64,000 nt of DNA. Source: CAWJLS01 sp963843755. Its GTDB lineage: Bacteria > Acidobacteriota > Thermoanaerobaculia > Multivoradales > DATKCC01. The stretch is taken from contig CAWJLS010000002.1 in assembly GCA_963843755.1 (NCBI GenBank), forward strand, positions 496,001-560,000. The letters run 5' to 3'. Below the pieces are notes generated by a model, which saw only the letters and a list, made by a program, of their open reading frames with translations, was not told the origin of the DNA and searched no databases. Below, one piece after another: positions 17,938-27,900 of this stretch. Position 1 is the first letter of the stretch; every line of letters starts with the position of its first letter. A program made the translations under genes and the position numbers.

Positions 17938-19646
17938 AGGCCGGGGGCGACCGCCGAGGAGATCTCCACCGTCTCTCCGGAGCGCACCGGCCGGCAGTCG
18001 GCTACCGCGCCGTCGAAGGTGAGCTCGATGGCGGCCCCTTCGGGCGGTGCGTCGGCGATGGCCAGACGCAGGCCGGAGGCCGAGCTGCCCGGGGCGACCA
18101 GCACGCTGAGGATCGCCCGGGGGCCGTCCCAGGACCATTCGGTGCCGCGCCAGGAGCGGCCGGCGAGATGGGCCAGCGCATCGATGGCGGCGTCACCCTC
18201 CTCGGTGTCCCTCCACCGGCGCCCCGACGACTCCTGGTACTCGTGAATGGCCAGCCAGTAGAGCGGGTGCTCGCGCCACGAGGGGTGGACCCGCTCGAGG
18301 GTGTCCCGCGCCTCGTCGAACCGGCCCGCCGCGATCAGGGTGCGCGCCTTGTCGATGAAGAAGTGGGCCCATTGCGGGCTCCACGGTGCGTCGGCGCGGC
18401 GCTCGATGCGGTCGGCCCGGACCAGCGGGCTGGCGCCGTCGCTGGGCGTGGCGAGGGCGGCGCGGGCGGCGAGCGGCAGATCCTCCTGCGCCGCGCGGCC
18501 GGGGAAGGCGGCGGAGCGCAGCCGGGCGACGGCGGCGGGCGAGAGGCCGGTGCGTGCCTGTCCGGACGCCTGTTCAGGGGCCTGTCCAGGAGTCGCCCCG
18601 GGCCCCTGATCCAGGGGGTGGCCGGCGCCCGAGTCGAGCTGCCAGTGGAGCCAGGCGCGCAGCGCGGGCACGACGTCGCGGCCGGCCGGCCCCGGGGGCA
18701 CGGCACGCAACGCCCGGTCGACGACGGGGGCGAAGCGCAGGTCGGGCGGCGCGTCGGCGACGACCTCGAACAGATCCTTGCGGGCGGCCAGCAGCTCTCC
18801 GCCCTCGGCCAGCCGCCGGCCTTCGGCCAACCGTTCCTCCAGGTCTTGCGCCAGGGCGTCGAGGGCGCGGGCGTGGGCGGCGCAGTACCCTTGCCAGTCC
18901 TGCTCTCGGGCCAGGGTGCCGGCCAGGTGCTTCCACGCCCAGGGCTGGTTCGGGATCGCCGCCAGGGCATCCGGGCCGGTACCGGCGACGGCCAGCCAGG
19001 AGTCGGCCAGCCGATCGAAGGTCGCGCGGTCGCTGAAGGCGCGGGCGGCGAGCTCCCGCGTCCGTTCGCGCTTGGCGGGCGAGAGCGCGGGCCAGAGCTC
19101 CAGGTAGGCGCCGACCAGGGCACGCACCGGCTCGTCGCGCTGTGGCGCCAGGCGGCGGGCCAAGAGCAGCGGTGCCTCCCAGCGGCGATACTCCTGGAGC
19201 AGGCGCGGGTCGTGGGCGCGGGACCAGGCGAGGTAGGTGGCGGTGCCCGCGACCGTCGCCGCCTGCCACGAGGCCGGGCGACGGGCCAGCACCGCCTCCG
19301 CCAGGGCGCGGGCCGTCTCGAGCCGGCCGCGGGCGATCTCCGGGTCGGTGGCCGGCTGGACGTGGTCCGCGCCGCCGCCGAGCTCGGCCGCCAGCAGGCC
19401 GCGGGCGAGGACGAGCCGGGCGCGCTCGCCGTCGCCGGCATGGGCGATGGCGCCGAGCAGCGACGGCGTGTCGACGCCGAGCTCGCGGGCCGTCTGCTCC
19501 AGGTGGGCGTGGTCGGCCCGCAGCAGGGCGACGGCGGCGATGGCTCCGGCCACCAGCAGCAGGCTGGCGGCGGTCACCAGCGCCGGCACCAGGCGGGCTG
19601 CCGCGGCGGGCCGGAGGCTCGAGGGGCTTCGGTCGGGATCGGCCAT
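17853..19646 (-). CDS. Membrane-anchored helical-repeat protein, unknown function
   Basis: A 597-residue protein with one N-terminal membrane anchor (LVPALVTAASLLLVAGAIAAVALLR, about 19-43) and a long alanine- and arginine-rich helical region that looks like degenerate TPRs (RLETARALAEAVLARRPASW, KARTLIAAGRFDEARDTLERVHP). The last 100 residues are beta-rich (TEWSWDGPRAILSVLVAPGSSA). A Gly/Gln/Pro insertion with a 12-bp DNA period sits near residue 355. It lies between two ligase-like genes and is divergent from the VanZ-like gene. Participation in polysaccharide assembly is inferred from position; I know no family name. Confidence 0.75.
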   Translation of the reverse strand: MADPDRSPSSLRPAAAARLVPALVTAASLLLVAGAIAAVALLRADHAHLEQTARELGVDTPSLLGAIAHAGDGERARLVLARGLLAAELGGGADHVQPATDPEIARGRLETARALAEAVLARRPASWQAATVAGTATYLAWSRAHDPRLLQEYRRWEAPLLLARRLAPQRDEPVRALVGAYLELWPALSPAKRERTRELAARAFSDRATFDRLADSWLAVAGTGPDALAAIPNQPWAWKHLAGTLAREQDWQGYCAAHARALDALAQDLEERLAEGRRLAEGGELLAARKDLFEVVADAPPDLRFAPVVDRALRAVPPGPAGRDVVPALRAWLHWQLDSGAGHPLDQGPGATPGQAPEQASGQARTGLSPAAVARLRSAAFPGRAAQEDLPLAARAALATPSDGASPLVRADRIERRADAPWSPQWAHFFIDKARTLIAAGRFDEARDTLERVHPSWREHPLYWLAIHEYQESSGRRWRDTEEGDAAIDALAHLAGRSWRGTEWSWDGPRAILSVLVAPGSSASGLRLAIADAPPEGAAIELTFDGAVADCRPVRSGETVEISSAVAPGLHRLTLRTLAGGQVWPGSVELAGPSDGS

Positions 19647-19708
19647 GACAGATGTCTTCCCAGCGGAGCTTCGGTATCGTAGCGCGCTCGGCGCCCAAGG
19701 AGAGGCCG

Positions 19709-20131
19709 ATGTTTCGTAAGTCCGGAACTCTGATCCACCGAATCGTCCGACCCCGCTCCGCGGCCATCCTCTGGTCGTTGGTGGTCCTGTCTCTGCTCGT
19801 CGCTCCGGTACCCGCCGGCGGCGAAGGGTGGTTCCTGGCGGTCGAGTGGCTCGGAGTAGACAAGCTCGTCCACCTGAGCCTGTTCGGCGCCGAGGGGTTC
19901 CTCGTCCACCGCTGGCTGCGGTCGGCCGGCGTACGGTCGCCCGGGGTGTGGGCGGTCGGCCTCACGGTTGTCTTCGGCGCCCTCACCGAGCTGATCCAGG
20001 TGCCGTTGCCGGATCGCCAGGGCGACGTCTGGGACCTGGCCGCCGACAGCGTCGGCGCGGTCCTGGCCGTGCTGGCCGGCGGTCTCTGGGTCTGGATCTA
20101 CCGACGGCGCGCCGGGCGGACGCTCTGCTAG
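19709..20131 (+). CDS. VanZ-like membrane protein
   Basis: A 140-residue protein with three or four membrane segments and the VanZ-family landmarks DKLVHLSLFGAEGFL, ALTELIQ and DRQGDVWDLAADSVGA. VanZ confers low-level teicoplanin resistance in enterococci, but most members in polysaccharide clusters have no proven function. I chose the ATG at 19709 (MFRKSG) because AAGGAG stands about eight bases upstream. It is divergent from the 597-residue protein with about 60 bases between them, which probably hold two promoters, and is followed after 63 bases by a second ligase-like gene. Confidence 0.8.
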   Translation: MFRKSGTLIHRIVRPRSAAILWSLVVLSLLVAPVPAGGEGWFLAVEWLGVDKLVHLSLFGAEGFLVHRWLRSAGVRSPGVWAVGLTVVFGALTELIQVPLPDRQGDVWDLAADSVGAVLAVLAGGLWVWIYRRRAGRTLC

Positions 20132-20194
20132 ACTTCCCGCCCTTCGGCCCCCATCGCCCGAGCTCTCCGACCGATCCCGCACACCATTCCCTCC

Positions 20195-22258
20195 GTGGCC
20201 AAGCGTTCCAAGACCGCCCCCCGTTCCGCCCCGAAAGCCGGCTCAGTGCCCGCAAAGCCCACGAAGAGCGCCCCGGTCGCGTCGAACGGCGGCGTGCGCG
20301 GCGGCCTGTCGACGGTCGGCTACCTGCTGGTCTGGGGCGTGGTGCTCGCCGTGCCGCTGGTGCTCTCGCCGACCGCGGTCGACAGCTTCCGCCTGCCCAA
20401 ACGGATGTTCGGCGAATGGCTCGGCCTGGCCTCGCTGTTGGCCTTCGCCCTGGCGGCCGCCCTGGCCCCGGCGTGGCAGCGCCTGGTCGGCGAGGCGGCG
20501 GCACGAGCGGCCCGTCCGGCCTGGTGGCGGGGCGCTTTCGCCGCCGTCGCGCCCCTGACCCTGGTGGCGACCCTCGGCCTGCTGGTCACCGACCATCCGG
20601 AGCACGTCCACAGCGCGCTGGTCGACCTGTGGATCGGCGTCGCCTGCCTGGTCGGCTGGAGCCTGGCCCTGGACTCGGACCGGTTCGAGCGCCTGCTCGC
20701 CGGGCTCGGCCTGCCGGGAGTGCTCCTGTCGGTGCTCGCCATCCTCCAGTACCACGACATCTACCGCCCCTTCGCCTTCAGCCGGGGCGAGGAGGCGGCC
20801 CGCCTGGGGGTGACCTCGCTCGCCGGCAACACCGGCGACCTGGCGGCGTTCCTGGTGCTGCCGGTGCTGGTGGCCCAGTGGCGCCTGGCCGGTGGCGGGC
20901 GGCGCAAGCGAGGGGGCCGGGGGAGGCAGATCCTCTGGGCCGTGCTGCTGGCCGTCTGCCTCTACGCCCTCGCCCTCACCCAGACGCTGACCGCCCTGGC
21001 GGCGGTGGGCGCCGGCAGTGCGCTGTTCTGGCTGGCGCGGCTGCCGCGGCGCAAGGCGCTGGCGGCGGCCGGCGGTGCGGCGGTGCTGGCGGTCGTCCTC
21101 GTCCTGAGCGTGGCGCCGCTCCGCCACCGGGTCACCGCCGGCGTCGACGCGTTCGAAGGCGGACGGATCAACCAGGCGCTCTCGGGCCGGCTCGACGGCT
21201 GGCGGGCGGCCTGGTGGATGCTCGAGCAGCACCCGCTGCTGGGCGTCGGCCAGGGCGCCTACCGGGCCGAGTTCTCGCCGGCCAAGCTCGCCCTGATCGA
21301 GCGCGGCGTGCCGTTCTACCGCGGCCACGTCGACCCGTTCTTCGCCAACGCGCACAACGAGATCCTCGAGGCGGGAGCGGAGTGGGGCCTCGCCGGCTGG
21401 CTGGCGCTCGCCTGGGGTCTCTGGTGCCTGGGCCGGGCGGTCGTCCGGGGGTTCGGCCCGCGGTCCGGCGACGGGGTGCGCGACGGCCCCGCCCTGGCCG
21501 AGCTGGCCGAGCTGGCCGGTCTGGCCGACCGGTCGCTGGCCTGGGGCGCCCTGGCGGCGCTCGCCGTGCTGTCGATCGGTCAGTTCCCGTTCCGCATCGC
21601 CCTGGTCGCCTTCCCGGCGCTCCTGTTGATGGCCTGGATTTTCCACCGGGCGCGCCAGCGGGCGCTCGCCGAGGCGCTCACGGTGTGGCAGGACGACGAG
21701 ACGGCCGATGCGGCTGAGACGGGGAGTGAGGCGGCCGGTTCGTCCGTGGTCTCGTCCGGCGGCGGTCTCGGCCGGTCGCTGTGCTGGGGTGCCGCCGTGC
21801 TCTTGGGGCTCGCCCTGGTCTGGCAGACCGGGCAGGTGCGGGATCGGATCGGCGCCAGCAAGCGGCTGCGGGTGGTCGACGCGGTCACCGCCAAGGCGGT
21901 GTCGTCGGGCGGTCGCGTGCCGCCCCAGTTGATCGGCGGCAGCATCCGGCTCCTGCACCAGGCGGAGCGGCTCGACCCGTCCAACGTCGCCATCGAGACC
22001 GCCCTGGCCGGCCAGTACCTGCTCGCGGACAGGCCGCAGCGGGCCGAAGAGGCGTTCCGCCAGGCCCTCGCCCTCGAGCCCCGGCCGGAGATCTACCTGA
22101 ACCTGGCCCGGACGCTGCTGACCAAGGGCGACCGGAAGGCGGCGATCCAGGCGTACGAGAACGCCGTCCGCCTCGCCCCCCGCCTGATCCAGCAGGTCCC
22201 CGGCACCATGCGCCCAGCGATCCGCCGCGCCACCCGTCCGCCGGCGGACGGCTCCTGA
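20195..22258 (+). CDS. O-antigen ligase-like membrane protein with C-terminal TPR segment
   Basis: A 687-residue protein starting at GTG. A short Lys/Ala/Pro-rich cytosolic leader is followed by about twelve hydrophobic segments and the ligase-type motifs SLAGNTGDLAAFLVLP and FANAHNEILEAGAEWGLAGW, whose His and Glu correspond to the conserved periplasmic loop. The last 120 residues form helical repeats like TPRs (YLLADRPQRAEEAFRQALALEP, KGDRKAAIQAYENAVRLAP). Ligases fused to TPRs occur in several polysaccharide and glycoprotein systems. It ends seven bases from the convergent initiating-transferase gene. It is the second ligase-like protein of the locus. Confidence 0.85.
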   Translation: MAKRSKTAPRSAPKAGSVPAKPTKSAPVASNGGVRGGLSTVGYLLVWGVVLAVPLVLSPTAVDSFRLPKRMFGEWLGLASLLAFALAAALAPAWQRLVGEAAARAARPAWWRGAFAAVAPLTLVATLGLLVTDHPEHVHSALVDLWIGVACLVGWSLALDSDRFERLLAGLGLPGVLLSVLAILQYHDIYRPFAFSRGEEAARLGVTSLAGNTGDLAAFLVLPVLVAQWRLAGGGRRKRGGRGRQILWAVLLAVCLYALALTQTLTALAAVGAGSALFWLARLPRRKALAAAGGAAVLAVVLVLSVAPLRHRVTAGVDAFEGGRINQALSGRLDGWRAAWWMLEQHPLLGVGQGAYRAEFSPAKLALIERGVPFYRGHVDPFFANAHNEILEAGAEWGLAGWLALAWGLWCLGRAVVRGFGPRSGDGVRDGPALAELAELAGLADRSLAWGALAALAVLSIGQFPFRIALVAFPALLLMAWIFHRARQRALAEALTVWQDDETADAAETGSEAAGSSVVSSGGGLGRSLCWGAAVLLGLALVWQTGQVRDRIGASKRLRVVDAVTAKAVSSGGRVPPQLIGGSIRLLHQAERLDPSNVAIETALAGQYLLADRPQRAEEAFRQALALEPRPEIYLNLARTLLTKGDRKAAIQAYENAVRLAPRLIQQVPGTMRPAIRRATRPPADGS

Positions 22259-22265
22259 TCACCCC

Positions 22266-23681
22266 TCAGACCCCGCGCGAGGTCAGGACGATCTTGACCG
22301 TCCGCACCAGGATCGACAGGTCCAGCCACAGGTTGTAGTTGGCGATGTACGCCAGGTCGTAGCGCAGCTTGTTGCGGGCGCTCGAATGGTACTCGCCGTT
22401 GATCTGGGCCAGACCCGTGAGGCCGGGGGCGACCGAGAAGCGCTCGGCGTACCCTGGCACCTCCTCGAGATAGCGCAGGACGAAGCCGGGGCGCTCCGGC
22501 CGCGGTCCCACCAGGCTCATGGTGCCGCCGAGGACGTTGAAGAGCTGGGGCAGCTCGTCCAAGCGGTAGCGGCGCAGGACCGCGCCGACCGGCGTCAGCC
22601 GGGGGTCGTCTAGGGCGGCCAGCATCTCGCGGCTCTCCGGCTCGGCGTCGGTCCTCATGGTACGGAGCTTCCACAGGGTGAAGCGCTCGAAGCCGCGGCC
22701 GACGCGCTCCTGGCGGTAGAACACCGGCCCGCTGGAGGTGAGCTTGACCAGCACCGCGCAGAGGCAGATCACCGGTGTCGACAGCAGCAGGAGGAGGGTG
22801 CCGGCGATCAGGTCGACCGCCCGCTTGAACGGCCGGAGGATGCGCCACTCGCTGTCTCGGACCACCTCGATCAGCGGCAGGTCGCGGACCCACCGGTAGC
22901 GCATCCGGCCGATCATGCTCTCGAAGGCCCCCGGCAGGACCAGCACGTTGCCCCGGGCGCCGTAGGCGGCCGACGCCAGCGTGTCGAGCAGGCGGCTCTT
23001 CCAGTGGGAGTCCTCGTCGGCGATCACCACGTCGTCGATCGCGCCGGAGCGGATCAGGTCGGGGAGGTCGTCGACCGTCCCCAGGCAGGGGCCGAGGGCG
23101 GACTGGTCCCCGTCGGCGTCATCGGCCGCGGCTCTCGGCCCGGCGTCATCGACCCGCCGGACCCAGCCGACGAGCTCCATCTCCGGGAACGGCTCCCGCT
23201 GGAGCGTCGAGGCCAGCTCCTCGGCCGCGGCGCCGACGCCGACCAGGGCGACCCGGTGGACCCGGTGGCGCTGGCGGGCGCCGATCAGGGCGCGCCACGC
23301 GCCGAGGATCACCAGATCGACGACCGCGAAGACCACCAGCACCGAGCGCGGGAACGTCCGTTCCGCCAGGAAGAAGAAGGCACCGAGGGCGAGGACGAGG
23401 AAGACCACCGCAGGCAGCAGCCGCCGGGCCCGCTCGAGGGCCTCGCGGGGCTGCGGGACGTCGTAGAGGCCGAAGAAGTAGAGCGCCGCCGCCTGGGCCA
23501 GAGCGACCAGCGGCCAGTAGCCGGCGAAGAACGCGATCCGGTCCGCCGGCAGCAGGTCGTCGGTGAGCGGCAGCGGCAGGTGCATGCGCAGCCGGAACGC
23601 CACGTAGAAGGCGGCCACGCCCACCGCCAGGTCGCCGACCAGGCGGACCCTGTGGCGCAGGCGGGCGGCGGGCCGAGGCAT
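22266..23681 (-). CDS. Initiating sugar phosphotransferase (polyprenyl glycosylphosphotransferase)
   Basis: A 471-residue protein. Four or five N-terminal membrane segments and a nucleotide-binding-like central domain (VALVGVGAAAEELASTL) precede the catalytic bacterial sugar transferase domain. That domain has KRAVDLIAGTLLLLL, the membrane hairpin, PVFYRQERVGR, FTLWKLRTM, LDELPQLFNVL and SLVGPRPERP. These enzymes start repeat-unit assembly by moving a sugar 1-phosphate onto undecaprenyl phosphate at the inner membrane (WbaP/WcaJ type). The catalytic Asp-Glu region looks intact. An acidic low-complexity insertion (DDADGD) occurs near residue 190. It is transcribed away from metF and converges on the ligase-like gene. 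Confidence 0.92.
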   Translation of the reverse strand: MPRPAARLRHRVRLVGDLAVGVAAFYVAFRLRMHLPLPLTDDLLPADRIAFFAGYWPLVALAQAAALYFFGLYDVPQPREALERARRLLPAVVFLVLALGAFFFLAERTFPRSVLVVFAVVDLVILGAWRALIGARQRHRVHRVALVGVGAAAEELASTLQREPFPEMELVGWVRRVDDAGPRAAADDADGDQSALGPCLGTVDDLPDLIRSGAIDDVVIADEDSHWKSRLLDTLASAAYGARGNVLVLPGAFESMIGRMRYRWVRDLPLIEVVRDSEWRILRPFKRAVDLIAGTLLLLLSTPVICLCAVLVKLTSSGPVFYRQERVGRGFERFTLWKLRTMRTDAEPESREMLAALDDPRLTPVGAVLRRYRLDELPQLFNVLGGTMSLVGPRPERPGFVLRYLEEVPGYAERFSVAPGLTGLAQINGEYHSSARNKLRYDLAYIANYNLWLDLSILVRTVKIVLTSRGV

Positions 23682-23734
23682 TCCGGGATGTTACCCCGGA
23701 CGCTTCCAGGGAGACTCGATAGACTCTGCGTCTC

Positions 23735-24700
23735 ATGAAGGTCATCGAGCACCTCGACCGGGCGTCCGCCCCGCTGATCAGCTTCGAGATCATCCCCCCC
23801 GTGCGGGGCGGCAACGTCGGCGAGCTGCTGGCGCTGATCGACGACCTGGTCCAGTACCGGCCGCCGTTCATCGACATCACCTCCCACGCGGCCGAGGTGA
23901 TCTTCGAAGAGACCGCCCAGGGTTTCCAGCGCCGGGTCAAGCGCAAGCGCCCCGGCACCCTCGGCGTCTGCGCCCTGATCCAGAACAAGTGGGACGGCGT
24001 GGACGCGGTGCCCCACATCCTCTGCCAGGGGTTCACCCGGGAAGAGACCGAAGACTTCCTGATCGAGCTGCGCTACCTGGGGATCGACAACGTCCTCGCC
24101 GTGCGCGGCGACGACAGCGGCTACAAGAAGCAGCTCCAGTTCGGCCGCAGCGCCAACGACTTCGCCGCCGAGCTGGTCCACCAGATCGCCGACATGAACC
24201 GGGGCAAGTACCTGGAGGACGACCTCCTGGACGCCGACGCGTCGGACTTCTGCATCGGCGTCGGCGGCTACCCGGAAAAGCACTTCGAGGCGCCGAACCT
24301 GGCGACCGACGTCCGGCACACCAAGGAGAAGGTCGAGGCCGGCGCCGACTACATCGTGACCCAGATGTTCTTCGACAACGCGCGCTACTTCGCGTACGTC
24401 GACGCCTGCCGGGCCGAGGGGATCGAGGTGCCGATCATCCCGGGGATCAAGATCCTCAGCTCGGCGCGCCAGCTCACCACCATCCCGCGGGTCTTCCACG
24501 TCGACATCCCGGAGGCGCTCTCCCGCGAGGTCGAGGCCCTCGGGGACGAGAAGCCCGAACGGGTCGAGGAGGTGGGCGTCGAGTGGGCACTCCAGCAGTC
24601 CCGGGACCTGCTCGACCGGGGGGTGCCGTCGATCCACTTCTACGTCATGCAGAGCTCGCGCGCCATCGGCAAGCTGATGAGCCGGCTCGACACCGTCTGA
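23735..24700 (+). CDS. metF: 5,10-methylenetetrahydrofolate reductase
   Basis: A 321-residue flavoenzyme that reduces methylene-THF to methyl-THF, the methyl donor for methionine synthase. Visible family elements are ISFEIIPPVRGGNV (the substrate Glu in a PP-containing loop), VLAVRGDD, ADYIVTQMFFDN (the FAD/substrate strand near residue 207) and VPIIPGIKIL. Length is slightly above the usual 290-300 residues. The ATG at 23735 has little ribosome-site sequence upstream. It lies directly before the SAM riboswitch and metH, so the two genes form a methionine/one-carbon block, but the riboswitch sits after metF and should control metH only. Confidence 0.92.
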   Translation: MKVIEHLDRASAPLISFEIIPPVRGGNVGELLALIDDLVQYRPPFIDITSHAAEVIFEETAQGFQRRVKRKRPGTLGVCALIQNKWDGVDAVPHILCQGFTREETEDFLIELRYLGIDNVLAVRGDDSGYKKQLQFGRSANDFAAELVHQIADMNRGKYLEDDLLDADASDFCIGVGGYPEKHFEAPNLATDVRHTKEKVEAGADYIVTQMFFDNARYFAYVDACRAEGIEVPIIPGIKILSSARQLTTIPRVFHVDIPEALSREVEALGDEKPERVEEVGVEWALQQSRDLLDRGVPSIHFYVMQSSRAIGKLMSRLDTV

Positions 24701-24746
24701 CGGGCCGCGGATTGACACCGCGGCGCGACCTTCGTTAGGTTCACCC

Positions 24747-24892
24747 CCGCATCACGAGCGACCCGGGCCCCTTCGCGTGGAAGGAGCCGCGGGCGCGGCA
24801 ACCTGGGATCGGACGCCCAAGGTGCCTTCTCGCTCCGGCCCCTCACCTCGCGGCACCCCGCGGCGAGGTGAGGGGCCGGCGCGAGGATGTGG
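24747..24892 (+). ncRNA. SAM riboswitch (S-box clan) upstream of metH
   Basis: The fold can be drawn by eye. P1 is CCGCAUC (24747-24753) with GAUGUGG (24886-24892), seven pairs including one G-U. The core strand GGCAACC (24797-24803) and AAGGTGC (24819-24825) flank the small hairpin P3 TGGG/CCCA (24804-24807, 24816-24819). P4 is a long perfect stem (24836-24851 with 24863-24878). A P2 arm occupies about 24762-24793 (CCCG/CGGG with an inner hairpin). GGCAACC...AAGGTGC is the SAM-binding signature of the SAM-I/SAM-IV clan. GAGCGA (24756-24761) is also complementary to TCGCTC (24830-24835). The exact subclass is uncertain. It should bind SAM and repress metH. Confidence 0.78.
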
Positions 24893-24937
24893 CCCTCCCC
24901 GCGGAATCGGCGGAGCGGCAATCGACCCGTCCGGGAG

Positions 24938-24977
24938 ACGACGACCCGTTCTCGTGATGCAGAGGACGGGTCGTCGT
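24938..24977 (+). promoter_or_regulatory. Expression-platform hairpin before metH
   Basis: ACGACGACCCGT (24938-24949) pairs perfectly with ACGGGTCGTCGT (24966-24977). The hairpin lies between the SAM aptamer and the metH start and ends 17 bases before the ATG. No U-tract follows, so control could be by termination or by occlusion of the GAGAGTGAG ribosome site. A second CGACCCGT copy at 24923-24930 could pair with the same 3' arm and form the alternative structure. Confidence 0.5.
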
Positions 24978-24994
24978 GCGTTGAGAGTGAGCCC

Positions 24995-27900
24995 ATGACG
25001 ACTCTTGTCTCCGCCCTCGCTTCGACCGAGCTTCCGCCCCGCCCCGACGACCTGGACACGCGGCGCGCGGCGCTCGAAACCGCCCTCGCCGCGCGCATCC
25101 TGGTGCTCGACGGCGCCACCGGCACGGCGCTCCAGGGCGCGGCCCTCACCGCCGAGGACTTCGGCGGCGCGGCGCTCGAAGGGTGCAACGAGAACCTCTG
25201 CCTGACCCGTCCCGACGTGGTCGACGGCATCCACGCCACCTACCTGGCGGCCGGCGCCGACGTGGTCGAGACCGACACCTTCGGCGCCACGCCCCTGGTG
25301 CTCGCCGAGTACGGCCTCGAGGCAGGGGCGTTCGAGATCAACCGGCGGGCCGCCGAGATCGCCCGCGCCGCCTGCGCCCGGGTGGCTATGCCTGAGCGCC
25401 CGCGCTTCGTCTGCGGCTCCATGGGGCCGACGACCAAGGCGATCTCGGTCACCGGCGGCGTCACCTTCGAGGAGCTCCAGGAGCATTTCCGCATCCAGGC
25501 ACTGGGGCTGATGGCGGGCGGCGCCGACTACCTGCTGCTCGAGACCTGCCAGGACACCCGGAACATCAAGGCGGGTTTGCTGGGCATCGGGCGCGCCTTC
25601 GCGGAGGCCGGCTGGCGCCTGCCGGTGGCGGTCTCGGCGACCATCGAGCCGACCGGCACCATGCTCGCCGGCCAGGACGCCGAGGCGCTGGCCGTCTCCC
25701 TGGCCCATCTCGACGGGGAGGAGCTGCTCTACCTGGGGCTCAACTGCGCCACCGGCCCCGACCTCATGACCGACCACGTCCGCACCCTGGCGGAGCTCGC
25801 CAGGACCCGGGTCGCCTGCGTGCCGAACGCCGGCCTGCCCGACGAGGAGGGGCGCTACACCCTGACGCCCGAGGCGATGGCGACCACCGTCGGCAGCTTC
25901 GTCGAGCGCGGCTGGGTCAACCTGGTCGGCGGCTGCTGCGGGACGACCGCGGACCACGTCGCGGCCCTGGCCGCGCGGGTCGCCGGGGCGGCGCCGCGGA
26001 GCGTTCCCCACCACCACCGGGCGTTCGTCTCCGGTCTCGAGGCGGTGGAGCTGACCGACGACAACCGGCCGCTGCTGGTCGGCGAGCGGACCAACGTCCT
26101 GGGCAGCCGCAAGTTCAAGCGCCTGATCGCCGAGGGCGCGTTCGAAGAGGCGGCCGAGGTGGGCCGGGCCCAGGTGCGGGCCGGCGCCCAGGTGATCGAC
26201 GTCTGCCTCCAGGACCCGGACCGGGACGAGGTGGCGGACGCGGAGGCGTTCCTCGACAAGATCACCCGCCTGGTCAAGGTCCCGCTGATGCTCGACTCGA
26301 CCGACCCGGAGGTGATGGAGCGCGGCCTCACCTGGTGCCAGGGCAAGGCGATCCTGAACTCGATCAACCTGGAGGACGGCCGGGCGCGGTTCGAGCAGGT
26401 GGTGCCGCTCGCCCGGCGCTACGGCGCGGCCCTGGTGGTCGGGACGATCGACGAGCAGGGGATGGCGGTGACCGTGGAGCGCAAGCTCGAGGTGGCCCGC
26501 CGGAGCTTCCGGATCCTGGTCGACGAGATGGGGGTCCGCCCCGAGGACATCTGGTGGGACGCCCTGGTCTTTCCGTGCGGCACCGGCGACGCGGCCTACC
26601 TGGGCTCGGCGGCCGCCACCATCGAAGGGGTGCGCCGGCTGCACGAGGAGTTCCCCGAGAGCAAGACCATCCTCGGCGTCTCGAACGTCAGCTTCGGCCT
26701 GCCGCCGGCCGGCCGCGAGGTGCTCAACTCGCTCTTCCTCCACCATGCGACCAAGGCCGGGCTGGACGCGGCGATCGTCAACTCCGAGCGCCTGGCCCGC
26801 TACGCCGAGATCCCCGAGGAGGAGCGCCGCCTGGCCCAGGCGCTGATCGACCTCGCCCCCGGTGACGTGGCGGCGGGCGAGCGGGCGGTCGAGGCGTTCG
26901 CCGCCCACTTCCGGGACCGGGAGACGGCGCTCGAGGTGCGGCCCCGGGAGAGCCTGCCGCTCGAGGAGCGTCTGGCCCGGGCGGTGGTCGAAGGCTCGAA
27001 GGTCGGGCTCGAGGAGGATCTGGCGGAGGCGCTGGACGATCCCCGCTGGCCGGAGCCGCTCGACATCATCAACGGCCCCCTGATGAGCGGCATGGCCGAG
27101 GTCGGCCGCCTGTTCAACGACAACCAGCTCATCGTCGCCGAGGTGCTCCAGAGCGCCGAGGTGATGAAGAAGGCGGTGGCGTTCCTGGAGCCCCACATGG
27201 AGCGGGCCGAGGGGGCGGACGCCGAATCCTCCAGGCGGCGCGGTCGGGGCCGTGTGCTCCTGGCCACGGTCAAGGGGGACGTCCACGACATCGGCAAGAA
27301 CCTGGTCGACATCATCCTCACCAACAACGGCTACGAGGTGATCAACCTGGGCATCAAGGTGCCGAGCGAGGTGCTGATCCAGGCGGCGCGGGAGCACCGG
27401 CCGGACGTCATCGGCCTGTCGGGGCTGCTGGTCAAGAGTGCCCAGCAGATGGTGGCGACCGCCGGCGACCTGGCGACCGCCGGGGTGGCCGTGCCGATCC
27501 TGGTCGGCGGGGCGGCGCTCACCCGCCGCTTCACCCACCGCAAGATCGCACCGGCCTACGGCGGCGCGTTCTGCTCCTACGCCAAGGACGCCATGAACGG
27601 CCTCTCCCTGGTCGAGCGGCTGTGCGACGCGGCGGCCCGGCCGGCGCTCGAACGGGAGGTGGAGGAGGCGGCCGTCCGCGACCGGCAGCGCGAGGCGCCC
27701 GGGAGCGCGGGCAAGGCGCGGCCGGCCGGCCCGGCGCCCTCCGGCCCGTCGCCGACGGTCCGCCGCGACCTCGAGCCGCCGCCGCCGCCCGACCTCGAGC
27801 GCCACGAGGAGGAGCTGCCGCTGGCGGAGGTCTGGGAGCTGGTCAATCCCCAGATGCTCTACGGCAAGCACCTCGGGCTCAAAGGCCCGATCGCCCGGCT

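Noticed and set aside
16392..19682. A 1096-residue plus-strand open frame over the 597-residue gene
   Set aside because: It runs in a different frame through the ligase-like gene and antisense to the next gene, with no domain signal.
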